Shown: in pieces, positions 33,430-45,190 of the stretch
How positions within the stretch are numbered: the stretch's first letter is position 1
Layout: each line of letters starts with the position of its first letter
Assembly (NCBI GenBank): GCA_949752745.1
Contig: OX457031.1
Location: 53,226,303 to 53,290,302 of the forward strand
Reading direction: 5' to 3'
DNA from: Protula sp. h YS-2021
Lineage: Eukaryota; Annelida; Polychaeta; Sabellida; Serpulidae
DNA: 64,000 bases
Translations under genes and position numbers: made by a program
The notes under the pieces: generated by a model
What the model was told of the DNA's origin: nothing
Databases searched by the model: none
The model's input: only the letters and a program-made list of their open reading frames with translations

Positions 33430-35353
33430 CTCACATTCAATTGTCCTTTCTTTTTTTTTTTTTTTTTTGATTGGCTATTGGATAATTTGTGATATCATCT
33501 ATTCAAAATCAAACAGCCATAACATAAATTGAATTCTCAATATCACTAAATTATTGTTGATTCCATTTCAAAAGTTGATGTAAATTGTGATATCACTAAT
33601 TCACTTACTGACATTTATAAAAAATAAATAAATAATATTATTAAACCGGCTATCTCTGTCATATTTGCCATTTTTATATCACTGTTGACAATAATTCAGC
33701 AATTATTAAAGACTATTACTAATTCAACTACTGTTATCATAAATTTGACTGAATATGTGCTGTAGAAGTCTTTCGGTTGGTAATGGTATCTAGGTTCAAC
33801 GTCTGAATGAAGTTTACATGCCAACATGTGTTGATATTTTCTATTCAACGTTTGAAAAACCAATCCCTTATGGTGAAAGGAATGAAGGGGCTCAAACAAC
33901 CTCAAATGGGCATGCACTCGATTCCACATGTAAGCATGGGTGAAGCAGTCATGTCAGTGTTTAACCACTCTGATATTAATCCGCCAAACATTAAAAGAAA
34001 TTGTCCTGTTGTCGTAAACAAACACGTGTATGAAATGATTGATTTCAAACTGTAGCAACTGTTTTCTACAAAACTTTTAAAAAAAATGCAATTATGCTAA
34101 AACTATTTTTATTGCTTATATCATACCCGGTGCACATGAAACGTTGCATAAACGTCAGATAGACGTCGAGACCAGACTTGGATCAACGTCGGGAAAGGTC
34201 GCTGTGCAGACATGCAGAAATCAGATATTCATCAAATGCCATGGGTCCCCTTCTATCAACCCCCCCCCCCACCAACCCCTCCCCCACTCCTTGTGTCAAA
34301 CACATATCATAGTTTCCATTACTAGTGAGCGATAATTTGATGAAGTATTTTTGGATGTGTTCTCAAACGTCTACAAAACGTCTGACGTTGTTTCGTCTTT
34401 CATTACAGCAAAATCCTTAGTAATACGTCTATAGAACTTTATGCCAAAAACGTTTGACAGACGTTGTGATTTGGATGCAGCGTAAAAGAACTAACTGCAA
34501 CCAACCAACCAACCAACCAACTTTTCGGGAAACGACGCGACCTCAAACAGAGGTTGGATAGACGCCGAAATGTTTGCAGGGAAAACATAAGAAACTTTGA
34601 GGAAAGGAGGCTTCATTAACTTTCCTAGAACTTCACAGAACCCCCCTTCCCCATAATTCTTGCCTGCTCCCCCTCCCCCCAGTTCTAACCTGGTCATCCT
34701 TCCCCGCCCCCTCCGAAAGGAATAAAACTGAAAATGACACTTTTGTCTTCTATTCACAAAATAAAAAAATATAACCTGGCTTTCTTAGTGGGGTCACGTG
34801 ACCTCTTATATGGCAGACCAGTTTCTTCTCGTTTTTTCTTCCCAAGTTTCCGCAGTGCGGCCAACTAAAAATTAAGTGTGTAATCATAATTAATATGCAT
34901 AAAATTTAAATAAAAACGTTAGTTTGAGAAGATTATTTCAATATGATTGACCCCTAGAAAGGAAAAAATAGTAAATGTTGTTGAGAGCATTGATAAACTG
35001 ACTTATCTTATATTGAACACTTCAGATATTGATATTGAAGATTTAAGATATTGATGATGATATTAACACATATGATATGACTGTTCATAAAACCCTTTAG
35101 ACATTGCTGTAGAACACTTCAGGTATTGAACATTTTAGATATTGATACTGATTTAGCTTTATCTTCATTCAATAACGATTTCATATTTTTTGGATGTTTA
35201 TCTTCACGAAATAACGGAACAAGGCCGATGGCGAGGATATTGTCAAGAAATCACATGAATAATATACATGTATATCATAGATATAATATCTAATTTACGT
35301 CACAAAAGCTTCTGAATCCGACTGTCTCCACTGTATGGAGGGGTTTCTCTATA
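33430..35353. other. intron sequence without a recognised exon; ACGTC-rich repeat near 34.1-34.5 kb
   Basis: Part of the 4.2-kb sixth intron of the GAREM-like gene. About 34130-34460 contains repeated AACGT / GACGTC motifs like those at 58590-58890 and 63240-63310, including ACGTTGCATAAACGTC, which is shared with the 63.2-kb copy. Nothing coding is visible. Confidence 0.5.
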
Positions 35354-36802
35354 TATATGTTACAGCGAATCTGTAAAACCAGCGAATCTATAGATTCGCT
35401 GAAAATTTCAGCGAATCTGTAGATTCGCTGAAAATTTTCAGCGAATCTACAGATTCGCTGGTTTTTCACCTTTAAAATTATACAAGTTCGCTGAAATTGC
35501 CTGACCAGTCATCTTTACCGACAGGATTACTTGTGTATTGGGTGAGATTTGAAATTTAATTGCTTTTATGTGACTTCTTTACTCCAGAGGTGTTTTACAC
35601 ATCTTTTTCTTATTTTTACACAACTTTTTCTTGTTTTTTTTTTGGGGGGGGGGGATGGGATATATTGCAGTCGGAACTTTTAAAATTCCACATATTTTTA
35701 TTTAGCTAGCTTTAAAATGCATTGCTGAAATGCGAATTTCTAGTCTCAAATAAAAACAATATTGGAAAGCGTTCAAAAATAGTTGCTATCAATATTCACA
35801 AAGGCTTAAATCAAGTTTCTCATTTGTGTTATCGTCTTTCATAAAAGTGATCACAGTAAATCTTAATATTATTGTTTCTAAATAAAACCGAAATAAAGTT
35901 TCTATTCGTTGAAATCCTTGTCCTATCAATATCTGTTAAATCAAACTATTAGTATGCGGAGCATCGAAAATTAATACTGATTGAACAAGCGTACCGTTAT
36001 TCAATTACAATTTACATTACCCGGAGGTGAAGAGATTTTTCTGTTTCACTCACGGAATAATAATTGAATTATAATAGAATAGAAACTCTATTCCGGTGTG
36101 ATAGCATATAAATTGCTGCACCAAAAAACCTCAGCTAGATGAAATAGTTACATAAAAGCAATTAAATTTCAAATATCACCCAACACAAGTAATCCTGTAA
36201 TTTGGCTAACGGCAATTTGATGATACTCAGAAGGGGAGTAATTATTGCAATTTATTTAGAAACAACAGTATTAAGATTTACTGTGATCATTTTTATGAAA
36301 GACGATAACACAAAAATGAGAAACTTGATTTAAGCCTTTGTGAATATTGATAGCAACTATTTTCGAACGCTTTCCAATATTGTTTTTCATTTGAGACTAG
36401 AAATTTGCATTTCAGCAATGCATTTTAAAGCTAGTTAAATAAAAATATGTGTAATTTTAAAAGTTCCGACTGCAATATATCCCGTTCCCAAAAAACAAGA
36501 AAAAGTTGTGTAAAAATAAGAAAAAGATGTGTAAAACACCTCTGGAGTAAAGAAGTCACATAAAGGCAATTAAATTTCAAATATCACCCAACACAAGTAA
36601 TCCTGTCGGTAAAGATGACTGGTCAGGCAATTTCAGCGAATCTGTATAATTTTAAAGATGAAAAACCAGCGAATCTGTAGATTCGCTGAAAATTTTCAGC
36701 GAATCTACAGATTCGCTAAGTGAGTCAGCGAATCTACAGATTCGCTGAAATTTTCAGCGAATCTATAGATTCGCTGGTTTTACAGATTCGCTGTAACATA
36801 TA
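35354..36802. mobile_element. giant-hairpin TIR element with arrayed AGCGAATCTATAGATTCGCT palindromes (family A)
   Basis: Two inverted arms of more than 500 bp (about 35354-35885 and about 36260-36802) flank a centre of about 370 bp. The tips read TATATGTTACAGCGAATCTG on both arms (right arm reverse-complemented). The outer 110-180 bp of each arm consist of repeated 20-bp palindromes GCGAATCTRTAGATTCGC. No transposase is present. The first 13 bases, TATATGTTACAGC, equal those of the right end of the 15629-16733 element, so the two are related. It lies in the GAREM-like gene's sixth intron. Confidence 0.85.
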
Positions 36803-37574
36803 CAATAGACACGCACAACACAGAAACCAAACTTGTTCCTGTGCAGTTCGAACAGTCCCGCTCCAGTTCTGACCAATCAGAAACGAGTGGAAATCAGATT
36901 TATTTATTTTTTTTATTTTTTGGCTTTTTTAGAGCGAGAGAATCGGTTTGGCAGCCACATTGATTTCCTCATCTGCAGTTTTCCACTGCCCATTATCTCG
37001 ACATATATTTTGAATTTGATCTAATTTTTATTCATCCAAAGACTCGGAATTAAGCCCTTTCGCCTTTTTTGGGCCAGTAAATTTCCAACAAATGCCCGCA
37101 CTGTGTCGCTATCTAGCGATTTCATCAGGAATTATTAGTGTTTTTTTTTTAATTTACATAGACAAACTCATTATTAATATACAATATACAATACATAAGT
37201 AAACTTGCATACATATTAATTACGTACAGGTATATCATAAAGCTAAGTTTAAATTACTGCTAATTTTGTCCATTTAGAAATTTTTTTAAATGAATAGTAA
37301 AATAAAAGCTGAAATGAACAGAGAACCCTCTCCCCTGCCCCTTTATGTTTCCAGGCTCTCACCGGCACCTATAACACCTCTCAGAAATACTGCTGAATAA
37401 AACGTTCACTTTTATGGCATAGTGATGCATAATTTCCTCATTTTTTATTGAAATTTTTCACCGAAAGCGATTGCTTATCGACATGTATTCTTTTGTATAT
37501 TTCATTCAGGATGACGAAGGGCGACACAAATTTGTTGTATCCGCTCATTATGCAAATGTAATTTTTTTTATTAC

Positions 37575-37721
37575 CATAAGTATTAGATTCAGGGCTGAGT
37601 TCTCGAGGTGATATTACAATATTTTTAACAAAAGCACAAAATTGTACCGGTTTGAATGTCCTTCTTTGAATTGCTCCCGCCTCGGTACTGGGCTTGGACG
37701 ATTTCCCGCTTTTATGGTTAT
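37575..37721 (-). CDS. GAREM-like, exon 6
   Basis: The acceptor TTTATTTTTCAG ends at 37722. The exon reads NHKSGKSSKPSTEAGAIQRR and continues to SNTYG before a GGTAATA donor (37575/37574). Its 2-nt start matches the 1-nt end of exon 5, and its 147 nt keep phase. It is basic and Ser-rich, with no domain. An alternative donor at ATT|GTAATA would be phase 0 and would not join the last exon. Confidence 0.6.
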
Positions 37722-37875
37722 CTGAAAAATAAAATACAAACAACAGCAATGCAGAGTACTTGTTCCGGTTTGCTGTAGTCACTGCATAATTGCAATCAAA
37801 GTTCTAGATTCAGAACTACATTAAAATCATACTAATAAAGAAGGGCCAATTTAAAAAATGCGATGAGAAACATAC

Positions 37876-38112
37876 GAAAGAGAGGAAGACTCATTTCCTC
37901 AAAGGACTGTGAAACAAGATTATTGTTCTTCTTGGCCTTACCTTGTGGATTTGCCAAGCCCAAAGCCTCCAGAAACTGAGATTGTTTTGCGTCAATGGAC
38001 TCGTCCTTGTCATTATGCGCCCCGATCTCTTCTGCCATCTCAGTATGTGCTCGTATACCAACGCCCAGCGGCATCAGAGCGGGTTGATCCCCAATATTCA
38101 TGTATGCGCTGT
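37876..38112 (-). CDS. GAREM-like, exon 5 with YMNI motif
   Basis: 237 nt between a GAGTACAG acceptor (38113) and a C|GTATGTTT donor (37875). It begins DSAYMNIGDQPALMPLGVG. YMNI is a consensus Grb2 SH2-binding site (YxNx). Acidic and polar residues follow (AEEIGAHNDKDESIDA) and a short hydrophobic end. Phase agrees with both neighbouring exons. Confidence 0.8.
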
Positions 38113-38454
38113 CTGTACTCACAGAAATAGTGACATTTTCATAGTTTTAGTCCTGAAGTGTAACTGAACGTGTACACGCCCTCCCCCTCCCCCCACCTGC
38201 TTATTTCCCTGCATGCCAATTATCCACACTTGTGACAAAAAAATGCGATCATTATTCCAAAAAATATTGTTTACAACCCAACATTTCCACGTGCTATTAC
38301 AAATACAGAAATAGCTTAACTATCAAAGATATGTCAAGCCGAAACTGTTCTATTCTGTATTTTACAAAAAAGGGAGGGGGAATTTATCTGGGTTGGCAAG
38401 TATGTGATAACTTGGGAGCCAAACTAGAAGTTGAAGACCTGTAATTTGTCCGTA

Positions 38455-38765
38455 ACATTTTGGCCCCGGGGGTGAGGGGGGCACTCACCCAACTGGTTAC
38501 TATGCGTGCCCACGACCTTTTACAATAACCCCTAAACGCGGAGTACTAATTTTGAAATAAAATCTTCTTTTTAACCAAACGCGGAGTGACATTCCGAAAT
38601 AAATAATCTTTCTATAGGAACCGAGGAGTACTGAATAAAAAGTATCCCCTTTTTAGAGAGACTGGCACTCCGCGCGGACCACGCGTCTGACCTCAAAATT
38701 ATCCCCTTTTCTCCGCGTTTTTTAATGGAGACGCATGGCAGCATATCAGATACCAAGTGGTCCCG
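38455..38765. repeat. dispersed repeat family B, copy 2
   Basis: It shares with 43525-43865 the ordered motifs CGACC(C)CTAAACGCGGAGT, ACAAACGCGGA, TTCCGAAA, ACCGCGGAGTACT, and GGCACTCCGCGCGGAC. It lies in a GAREM-like intron. The 38770-38900 sequence next to it is G-rich with a C-tract near 38876. Confidence 0.8.
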
Positions 38766-39143
38766 GGCCCGTAGCATATGGGATAATAAGGGGGTAGATC
38801 AGGGAAAGTGAGGGGATCGGAGGAGAGCGGAGGGAGGGAGGGAGAAGGACAGACATAGATACTAAGTGCCCCGTCCCCCCCCCCCCCCGGGCATACTCGC
38901 CATGTGTGCGAGACCAAAATGAACGACTACATTCCTGGCAGCCGGAGGGTAGCCGAGAGTTATATACTAATTAGGTCTATTTACAAAGCAAACATTCATA
39001 CATTTAACGCACTGGTTTCCACATTTCACCCGTTATATCAATAGTGAAATTTACCAACAATGTAATGCGGGCACATGTTTTTTTTTTTTATTTGTCACTA
39101 CGTCGTTTCATAATGAATTTAGATGAAAATGAACAGACTGTAC

Positions 39144-39233
39144 CTTCGAGAATGAGGTTCGCCGACAGAAACCGCTCACGGTAGCACTTGATTACTTTCA
39201 ACTCCGAATCTCTAATGCAACGAGGCAAAGAAC
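39144..39233 (-). CDS. GAREM-like, exon 4 (CABIT-like)
   Basis: 90 nt between TTATGTTGCCAG (39234) and GAAG|GTACAG (39143). It encodes SLPRCIRDSELKVIKCYRER and then FLSANLILE. It is too short for the six-frame list but is in phase with exons 3 and 5. Confidence 0.8.
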
Positions 39234-39747
39234 CTGGCAACATAAACAAATACATATTTAAAATAATTATTTTTTTTTATAATTTCCATATATCAAAACT
39301 TAGAGGCACGCAAGATTACCCACACTATTCGACGTAAGAGTCATTGACCGTTTGAACTCTGCATTGTAAATAAAGTTAAATCCGGTTATTGTTTGAACTG
39401 CGATTTATTCGTTCAAGTAAGAGCCATTTTATTAGAAATGAAAAAGGGGGTGTTTAATGGAAAATCGATAGTTCGGGGACAAAAAAAATTACTGGAATGA
39501 GAGGAATGACCTCACATAGTTGAACCCTGAAAACAGAACCCCCAGTAAAAATAAATGAAAGTTCTCCTGTTGCAAGAATAGTAATACCGTTCTCAATCGA
39601 AACAAACTAGAACGGCGGTATTGAAAATTTATCTTAGGATTTCGTTGTCTGTGAAAGGGCCTTTGTTTTTGTAAGGGCCCCAACCCAGGACTACCCTTCA
39701 GTGATGAAGTATGCAGTAAGATGACAGTAGAAAATTGATGATCAGAC

Positions 39748-39849
39748 CTGACGCGAGGGAAGTGCGGCTTCTGGCTCGGTCAAATTCAGGCACTAGGGTC
39801 AGTTTGTTTAGAGGGTAATTCTCCAGAATATGACGCAGCCCAACAGGTC
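39748..39849 (-). CDS. GAREM-like, exon 3 (CABIT-like)
   Basis: 102 nt between CTCTTTTCAG (39850) and TCAG|GTCTGA (39747). It encodes PVGLRHILENYPLNKLTLVP and then EFDRARSRTSLAS. The 'R-H-I-L-E-x-x-P-L' strand-helix is typical of CABIT domains. In phase with its neighbours. Confidence 0.85.
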
Positions 39850-40298
39850 CTGAAAAGAGCACACAACCGAAACGTGAGGAACTAAGCTGATTGGCTAGTG
39901 TGCACAACCACGTGGTATCATTTTGTGATGTCATAATGCTCCGGCAACCAATAATGTCTCGACAATCAATTTTATTCACCAACTTACACAGTGTCCGAGA
40001 ATGAGGAAAGCGGCTACACCTCCCATGTACCCCATTTAATATTTTTAATTGACTCCTAGAGTTTTTTTTTCACTCATATACCTATATTTTATGCATCGCC
40101 AGTTGAGGCATCCGTATTTTGAGTTATGCAAAAAAAACTAGACCAGGCTTAAAACTTCTCTTAAGTTCTGCATTATTAAACATATGCAGATATCAGACTA
40201 AATTGGCTAGAAAAGCCATATTGACCAGAAGAGACCATATTGACTAGACGAGACCATATTGACTAGAAGAGACCGTATTGACTAGACGTGAGGCATAC

Positions 40299-40425
40299 CT
40301 TCCGGACCGTTTTTCGTGACTACGAGGAACTGACGATCGTCTGTTTCGTCGATAGTATACTCCGTTCCGGCTTTAGTCGCGACTAAAATGGTCCTTCTCG
40401 TCTGAACTTCTTTAACTTCGTAAAT
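40299..40425 (-). CDS. GAREM-like, exon 2 (CABIT-like)
   Basis: 127 nt between TTTTTCGAAG (40426) and GGAAG|GTATGC (40298). It encodes IYEVKEVQTRRTILVATKAG and then TEYTIDETDDRQFLVVTKNG, the beta-rich 'drF-hhV' core of a CABIT domain. It starts in phase 0, as exon 1 ends. Confidence 0.85.
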
Positions 40426-40528
40426 CTTCGAAAAATATTAAAACACCCATGTGCCATCAAGTCAAATATCTTCTTTTGGATGATAGCTAGAACACAGGCA
40501 TTTTTGCTATAATTTCATTGGTGTTTTC

Positions 40529-40800
40529 TTGACACCTCACCCGGTTACATCTCTCCCCCGTGACTTCCCCAATGACACCACCCCTGTGACACCTCAGCCC
40601 CAAGTATCACCCCCCCCCCCTCACCGAGACACCCTCTGTTACACCTCCCCTCGTGACACCCCCTGTGACAGATCCGTGACACCTCACCCCCGTAACACCA
40701 CCCCGCACCGAAACACCCCCTGTGACATCCCCTCTGACACCTCCCCTCCCCCGTGACACCTCACCCCAGGTAACACCACCCCCTGCACCGAAACACCCCT
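40529..40800. repeat. degenerate CA/CCC minisatellite (GTGACACCTCACCCC type)
   Basis: About 15 degenerate copies of a 15-17-bp unit with GACACC(T)C(A)CCCC. It is in the first GAREM-like intron. Frames across it are artefacts. Confidence 0.8.
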
Positions 40801-41334
40801 GATTCAATTTGCTGTAAACGAATCCGAGACAATAGGCCTGACGACAATTTTCCCAGTGACAATACACCTAGCGACTATATGACTGGCGACAATTCCCTTG
40901 ACGACAATTCGCCAGGATTTCAGAATTTTGGAATTATACGAAGGGGATGGGCAGGCCATTAATTTTGAGCGAATCTTTTCTCTTTCTCCGTTCGCATTTA
41001 ATTATACCCATTTGCTGACATGAAAAAATGTTAGGAATAACACCTGTTTCCAGTTGTCATCGTTTTTGAAAGGGAATATGGTCTATCGCAGCAAGACATT
41101 TTGACAGCCAATGGCAACCATGTAATATCACTTCACTACGCCCTGCATTTCTAGGAATATGTAGAACTACAGAGTGGACCTTCTTTTACACAGCCTAGCG
41201 TTGGTTTGAGAGGATAGACCTCAGAAGTGGGTTTCCTTCTGGACAGAGTGGACAGGCTGGTTGTAATTCAGTTTTGATCGGTAGCAACCACAGATCAACG
41301 CCTTGGACACACCGTTGAATGGGCATTGAAGAAT

Positions 41335-41680
41335 CAACGATGTGTAGACGCTGTGTACGATGCGTAGACGCTGTATTCGATGTGCAGATGCTGTGTATAA
41401 TGTGTAGATGCCGTGTACGATGTATAGACGCTGTACGTTGTGTAGACGCTGGGTATGATGTGTAGATGCTATGTACGATGTGTAGATGCTATGTACGATG
41501 TGTAGATGCTATGTACGATGTGTAGACGCTGTATTCGATGTGCAGATGCTGTGTATAATGTGCTGATGCTGCGTACGATGTGTAGACGCTGTACGTTGTG
41601 TAGACGCTGGGTATGATGTGTAGACGCTGTACATTGTGTAGACGCTGGGTATGATGTGTGGGCGCTGCTGCGTACGAAGT
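41335..41680. repeat. ~20-bp minisatellite (GATGTGTAGACGCTGTGTAC type)
   Basis: About 17 degenerate copies of an approximately 18-20-bp unit around TGTGTAGACGCTG. It is in the first GAREM-like intron. 41680-42660 holds nothing recognisable. Confidence 0.9.
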
Positions 41681-42664
41681 GTAGACAAAAACACTCTTTA
41701 GACGTTGCCGAAAATCAAACTTTCCCGATGCCCAGTTAACATTTATGGCGCATAAAGTATGGGATATTCAGAAATGCACGTAATAACCTCATAAACATCA
41801 ATGTGGTGTTCTATTGTCACAGTGTTGCAACAAATAGGAGGGTCATTTTTGGCGTGCTGTTTAAATTTTTAGCAAGTTAAAGAAACTCAGCATGGCATCT
41901 ATAATGTGACACCATCGAAATAGTATGTACGGAATTGTGCATTCCTGAAACGCAGGAGATGACCATAGCAGTGAGGTATTATTCGGCCTAACTGCAAAGA
42001 TACATAACATTGCACATATTTGCGCACTTTTTCGATAGTGGAGATATGAATAGCTTGCTTGTATTGTAAGCCCCTTATAATACCCCCTCAACGGCAAAAT
42101 TTCAATGGCCATTTTTGTATATCAAATGTTAATGAATTTCTAAAAGATTGAGGTGCACCAACTAGACGAATTATAACAATCTCCGCCAAATTTGGTTGTC
42201 CTGTTTATAGGCCAATTTTTCGAGTAAAATGAAAGGCCTCTGATACAAATTTTGATTGATTTAGTGTCATAAAGATAAATGTCGTTCACTGCTTGAGTTA
42301 TTGAAATCACTGGTCGATAATTGTATTATTGTGATGAAATGTTCAGTTTAAGTGCTGATACCAGTCAAAAATATCAGCTGTAAAAAAAAAAAACATTCAT
42401 TGCTGATTTTATCAATTTAATTTTTGATATCGATACTTCAACCAAAAATGTCATTAAATATGAATAAATCTGAAGCGATACTCATTACATTTAACATCAC
42501 TTAATGTTTTTTTAATAAAAAAATTATCGGTGAAAATCTTATATTTATAAAAGAAAAAGAATGTTAATTGAGAGACTTTTTCACACGAGACAGGTCAGCG
42601 CGATACCTAGCTCACTATCTATTTCGTGTTATTTTATAGGGGATAAACCAAAGTTTTTTAATGA

Positions 42665-42890
42665 CAAAGATTTCTTCAAGTATTTCTCCCCGTACGTTTA
42701 GTATTTCTCTCCATGTTTCTCCCGGCATTTCTCCTCATGTTTCTCCTAGTATTTCTTCTAGTTTTTCTCCTAGTATATCTCCCCGTATTTCTCCTAGTAT
42801 TTCACCCTGTATTTTTCCTTTTATTTCTCCTAGTATATCTTCCCGTATTTCTCATAGCATTTCTCCCATTATTTCTCCTACCGAAAATTT
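42665..42890. repeat. ~18-bp minisatellite (TTTCTCCTAGTA type)
   Basis: About a dozen degenerate units around ATTTCTCCTAGT. The plus frame reads SPSISPRIS repeats and is an artefact. Confidence 0.85.
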
Positions 42891-43524
42891 ATTACGAAGT
42901 AAAAAAGAATAAATAAAGAAGTAATTGACATATCATTTTTCTTTCGAAGCTTTATAAAGATCCTGCAAAATTATCAACTCCCCCACCCCCACCCCACCAC
43001 CCTCCACACACACACCGGCAACCCTCCATCCACGCTTACTTAAGTTTTCGAAAAGTCTTATTGTAAGTTTTCAGAATAAAATCAATGTGAAGTTTTCGAG
43101 AAAAAAAACCTCTAGCGATAAGGGTATGCACTTATTTCAAGCCTTTTTTTAAAGACTAGCGATGTTTACTTTCGTTTCATTTTGCGCCTTGCACGGGCAT
43201 CAAGGAAACAAAAATACGAGCGAGTCCTTTATGTTCATAGAACGACTACTAAAACCATGCCCTCCGAGCTCTAAGCTTTGCACCGACTAAGCTTCTCAAT
43301 TTTATGTCGTCTACAAAGTTAAAATGTGCAATTTGAAATCGGTTCATTTAATATTCTTATAATGTTTCTTAATGTACTTCACTCGCACTAAATCTTGTGT
43401 TGAGGGAGGTATTCATAAATAACAAATGTAAGAACTGCCAAGCAGCTCTCCTATTTGCGTTCGTCTTTCGGGTGCTTCAATTTGAAAATCGCAACTGTAT
43501 AGCAGGAATTTACTATATTCAGGT

Positions 43525-43865
43525 CCCAGGGGACCACTCACGTACCATGCGTGGTCATGATTTTTTGAAACGACCCCTAAACGCGGAGTGCTGCTTTTGT
43601 TTAATAATACCCCCTTTTTTTAAACAAACGCGGAAGGCAGTTCCGAAAGAATCCCCTTTTTATGGCAACCGCGGAGTACTAGATGAAAATTACCCCCTCG
43701 ACCTGTTTTTTTTTAATGAAATCGGCACTCCGCGCGGACTGAGTCTGTCCCTAAATCTATACCCTTTTTCCTAGTTTTCTTCTTCTTTTTTTTTTTAGAC
43801 ACACATTTTTTTGGTAGCACAAGGCAACACATTTGATACCAAGTGCCCTCTCCTCCGGATTCAGA
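43525..43865. repeat. dispersed repeat family B, copy 3
   Basis: Same ordered motifs as 38455-38765, beginning GACCACTCACGTACCATGCG and including CCCTAAACGCGGAGTGCTG and GGCACTCCGCGCGGACT. It lies in the first GAREM-like intron. There is no coding capacity and no clear TIR, so the class (SINE or MITE) is open. Confidence 0.8.
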
Positions 43866-44540
43866 TATCCTTTTTTCATAGCGTGCTTCAGTTTTCCGGA
43901 CCGACGAACGCAAAACAAAAATAAATCAAATAAAAAAAGAATTTGCCCTGTCACAAGGGGCTTTTCTCGCAGAACAGTCTTCACGTTCGTAAATTTAGCA
44001 ATCTTTCTAATTCTCCGTATCCGAAATATCCGTATGATCCGGGGGATGTTGATTCTAACAACATTACTGCTGATGTCGACGTGTTTGCTTTTTAGAAGCA
44101 GATACAGGCCATTTGCTCCCTCCCCTCCCAGGGATCCTGAGAAATTATTTCACCTGCGTTCATTCGAGCATTTCACCCTTGTTCTTCACCCATGCACTTC
44201 AACCGTGCGCCTCACCCCTCCCGCCCCACCCATGCTCATGCGCTTCAGCTTTGCGCTTCGCCATGCGCGCACTGCTTCAATTCAAAGAACCCAAAACTTA
44301 AGACCTTAAAAAATTTTATAAATGCATTTGCTGACATGCAGGATTTACTGGCTATTGGCGAAAAATCCGGATCGCAACAACTATATCACAGTATCAAATA
44401 CCAAACCAAAAGTGCCGATAAAAACGGTACGTTGCAAGTAAAAAATATAAAATGTCTTGCATATTTCGATAAGATCCTTTGGCAAAACGTCTTTCAACGA
44501 GATGTCTTCTATAAAATGTCTTTCGACAAAATATTATGGG

Positions 44541-44544
<4 letters not shown>

Positions 44545-44622
<78 letters not shown>

Positions 44623-44641
44623 CTCTCTCTCTCTCTCTCTC

Positions 44642-44714
<73 letters not shown>
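44545..44714. repeat. (CT)n microsatellite
   Basis: About 170 bp of CT interrupted twice by GCAT. The five long frames on both strands are artefacts. Confidence 0.97.
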
Positions 44715-44715
<1 letters not shown>

Positions 44716-45043
44716 CGGTTTTTCCCTTTGCCGTTGTTTCCGTTACCACTTTTTCTCCTGCACCCGAGGTGGAGGGAGGGGGTGGGGGACGCGTGCAAAA
44801 GTGGCGCAGTTCTGGTGACAATTATTCCCACAGTAAATTTTTATCATTTTGCTAGACCTTTCAAAATCTTGTACCTATTCAGAGATGTTACCCTGAGTTT
44901 GTATTCGGCAAAATATATACTATTTAAGTTAAAAAATAAACAATAAAACTGTCATGTGATTTTAAGAAAACAAATCTGGTTATGTTTGCTGCCAAAATAC
45001 CATTACATGTTAATTGGTTTAAGTTTATATGAGCAATACATAC

Positions 45044-45190
45044 ATCGCCTGTGCAGAACGCTAGTTCTTCGGGCACGTCCTCTTGGCAATAGCCCTGGCT
45101 TATTTTTATCCGAAAAGGAAAGCAGTTTGCATGGGTCTGTAGAATATCAACCAAGCTTTTGTCCTGTTTTGACCACCTTTGTCTCTGCAT
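45044..45190 (-). CDS. GAREM-like, exon 1 with start codon
   Basis: The ATG at 45188-45190 has an in-frame TAA 21 bases upstream, so this is the likely start. The exon gives 49 codons, including DKSLVDILQTHANCFPFRI and ending PEELAFCTGD before a GTATGT donor (45043). The pattern (helix with 'L-V-D-I-L', strand, then 'E-L-A-F-C-T-G-D') matches the opening of a CABIT domain. Splicing to exon 2 across a 4.6-kb intron is phase 0. The long plus-strand frame over the same bases is its shadow. Confidence 0.75.

Larger units (their letters stand above)
31228..45190 (-). other. GAREM-like adaptor gene, whole locus (7 exons)
   Basis: Seven minus-strand coding exons join in phase from ATG 45190 to the stop at 31228-31230, giving about 988 residues. 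Order: a CABIT-like N-terminal region (exons 1-4), an acidic/tyrosine linker (exons 5-6), a long Ser/Pro-rich tail with many tyrosine motifs, and a C-terminal SAM domain ending GWRPKKI, as in vertebrate GAREM (Grb2-associated regulator of Erk/MAPK). Known GAREM couples receptor tyrosine kinases to Erk by binding Grb2 and SHP2. The CABIT part (about 155 residues) is shorter than the roughly 300-residue region of vertebrate GAREM, so an exon may be missed or the form reduced. Introns hold several repeats, including the giant hairpin at 35354-36802. Confidence 0.8.

Noticed and set aside
42661..42916. Ser/Ile-Pro repeat protein (SPSISPRIS)
   Set aside because: Translation of an 18-bp minisatellite without further coding context.
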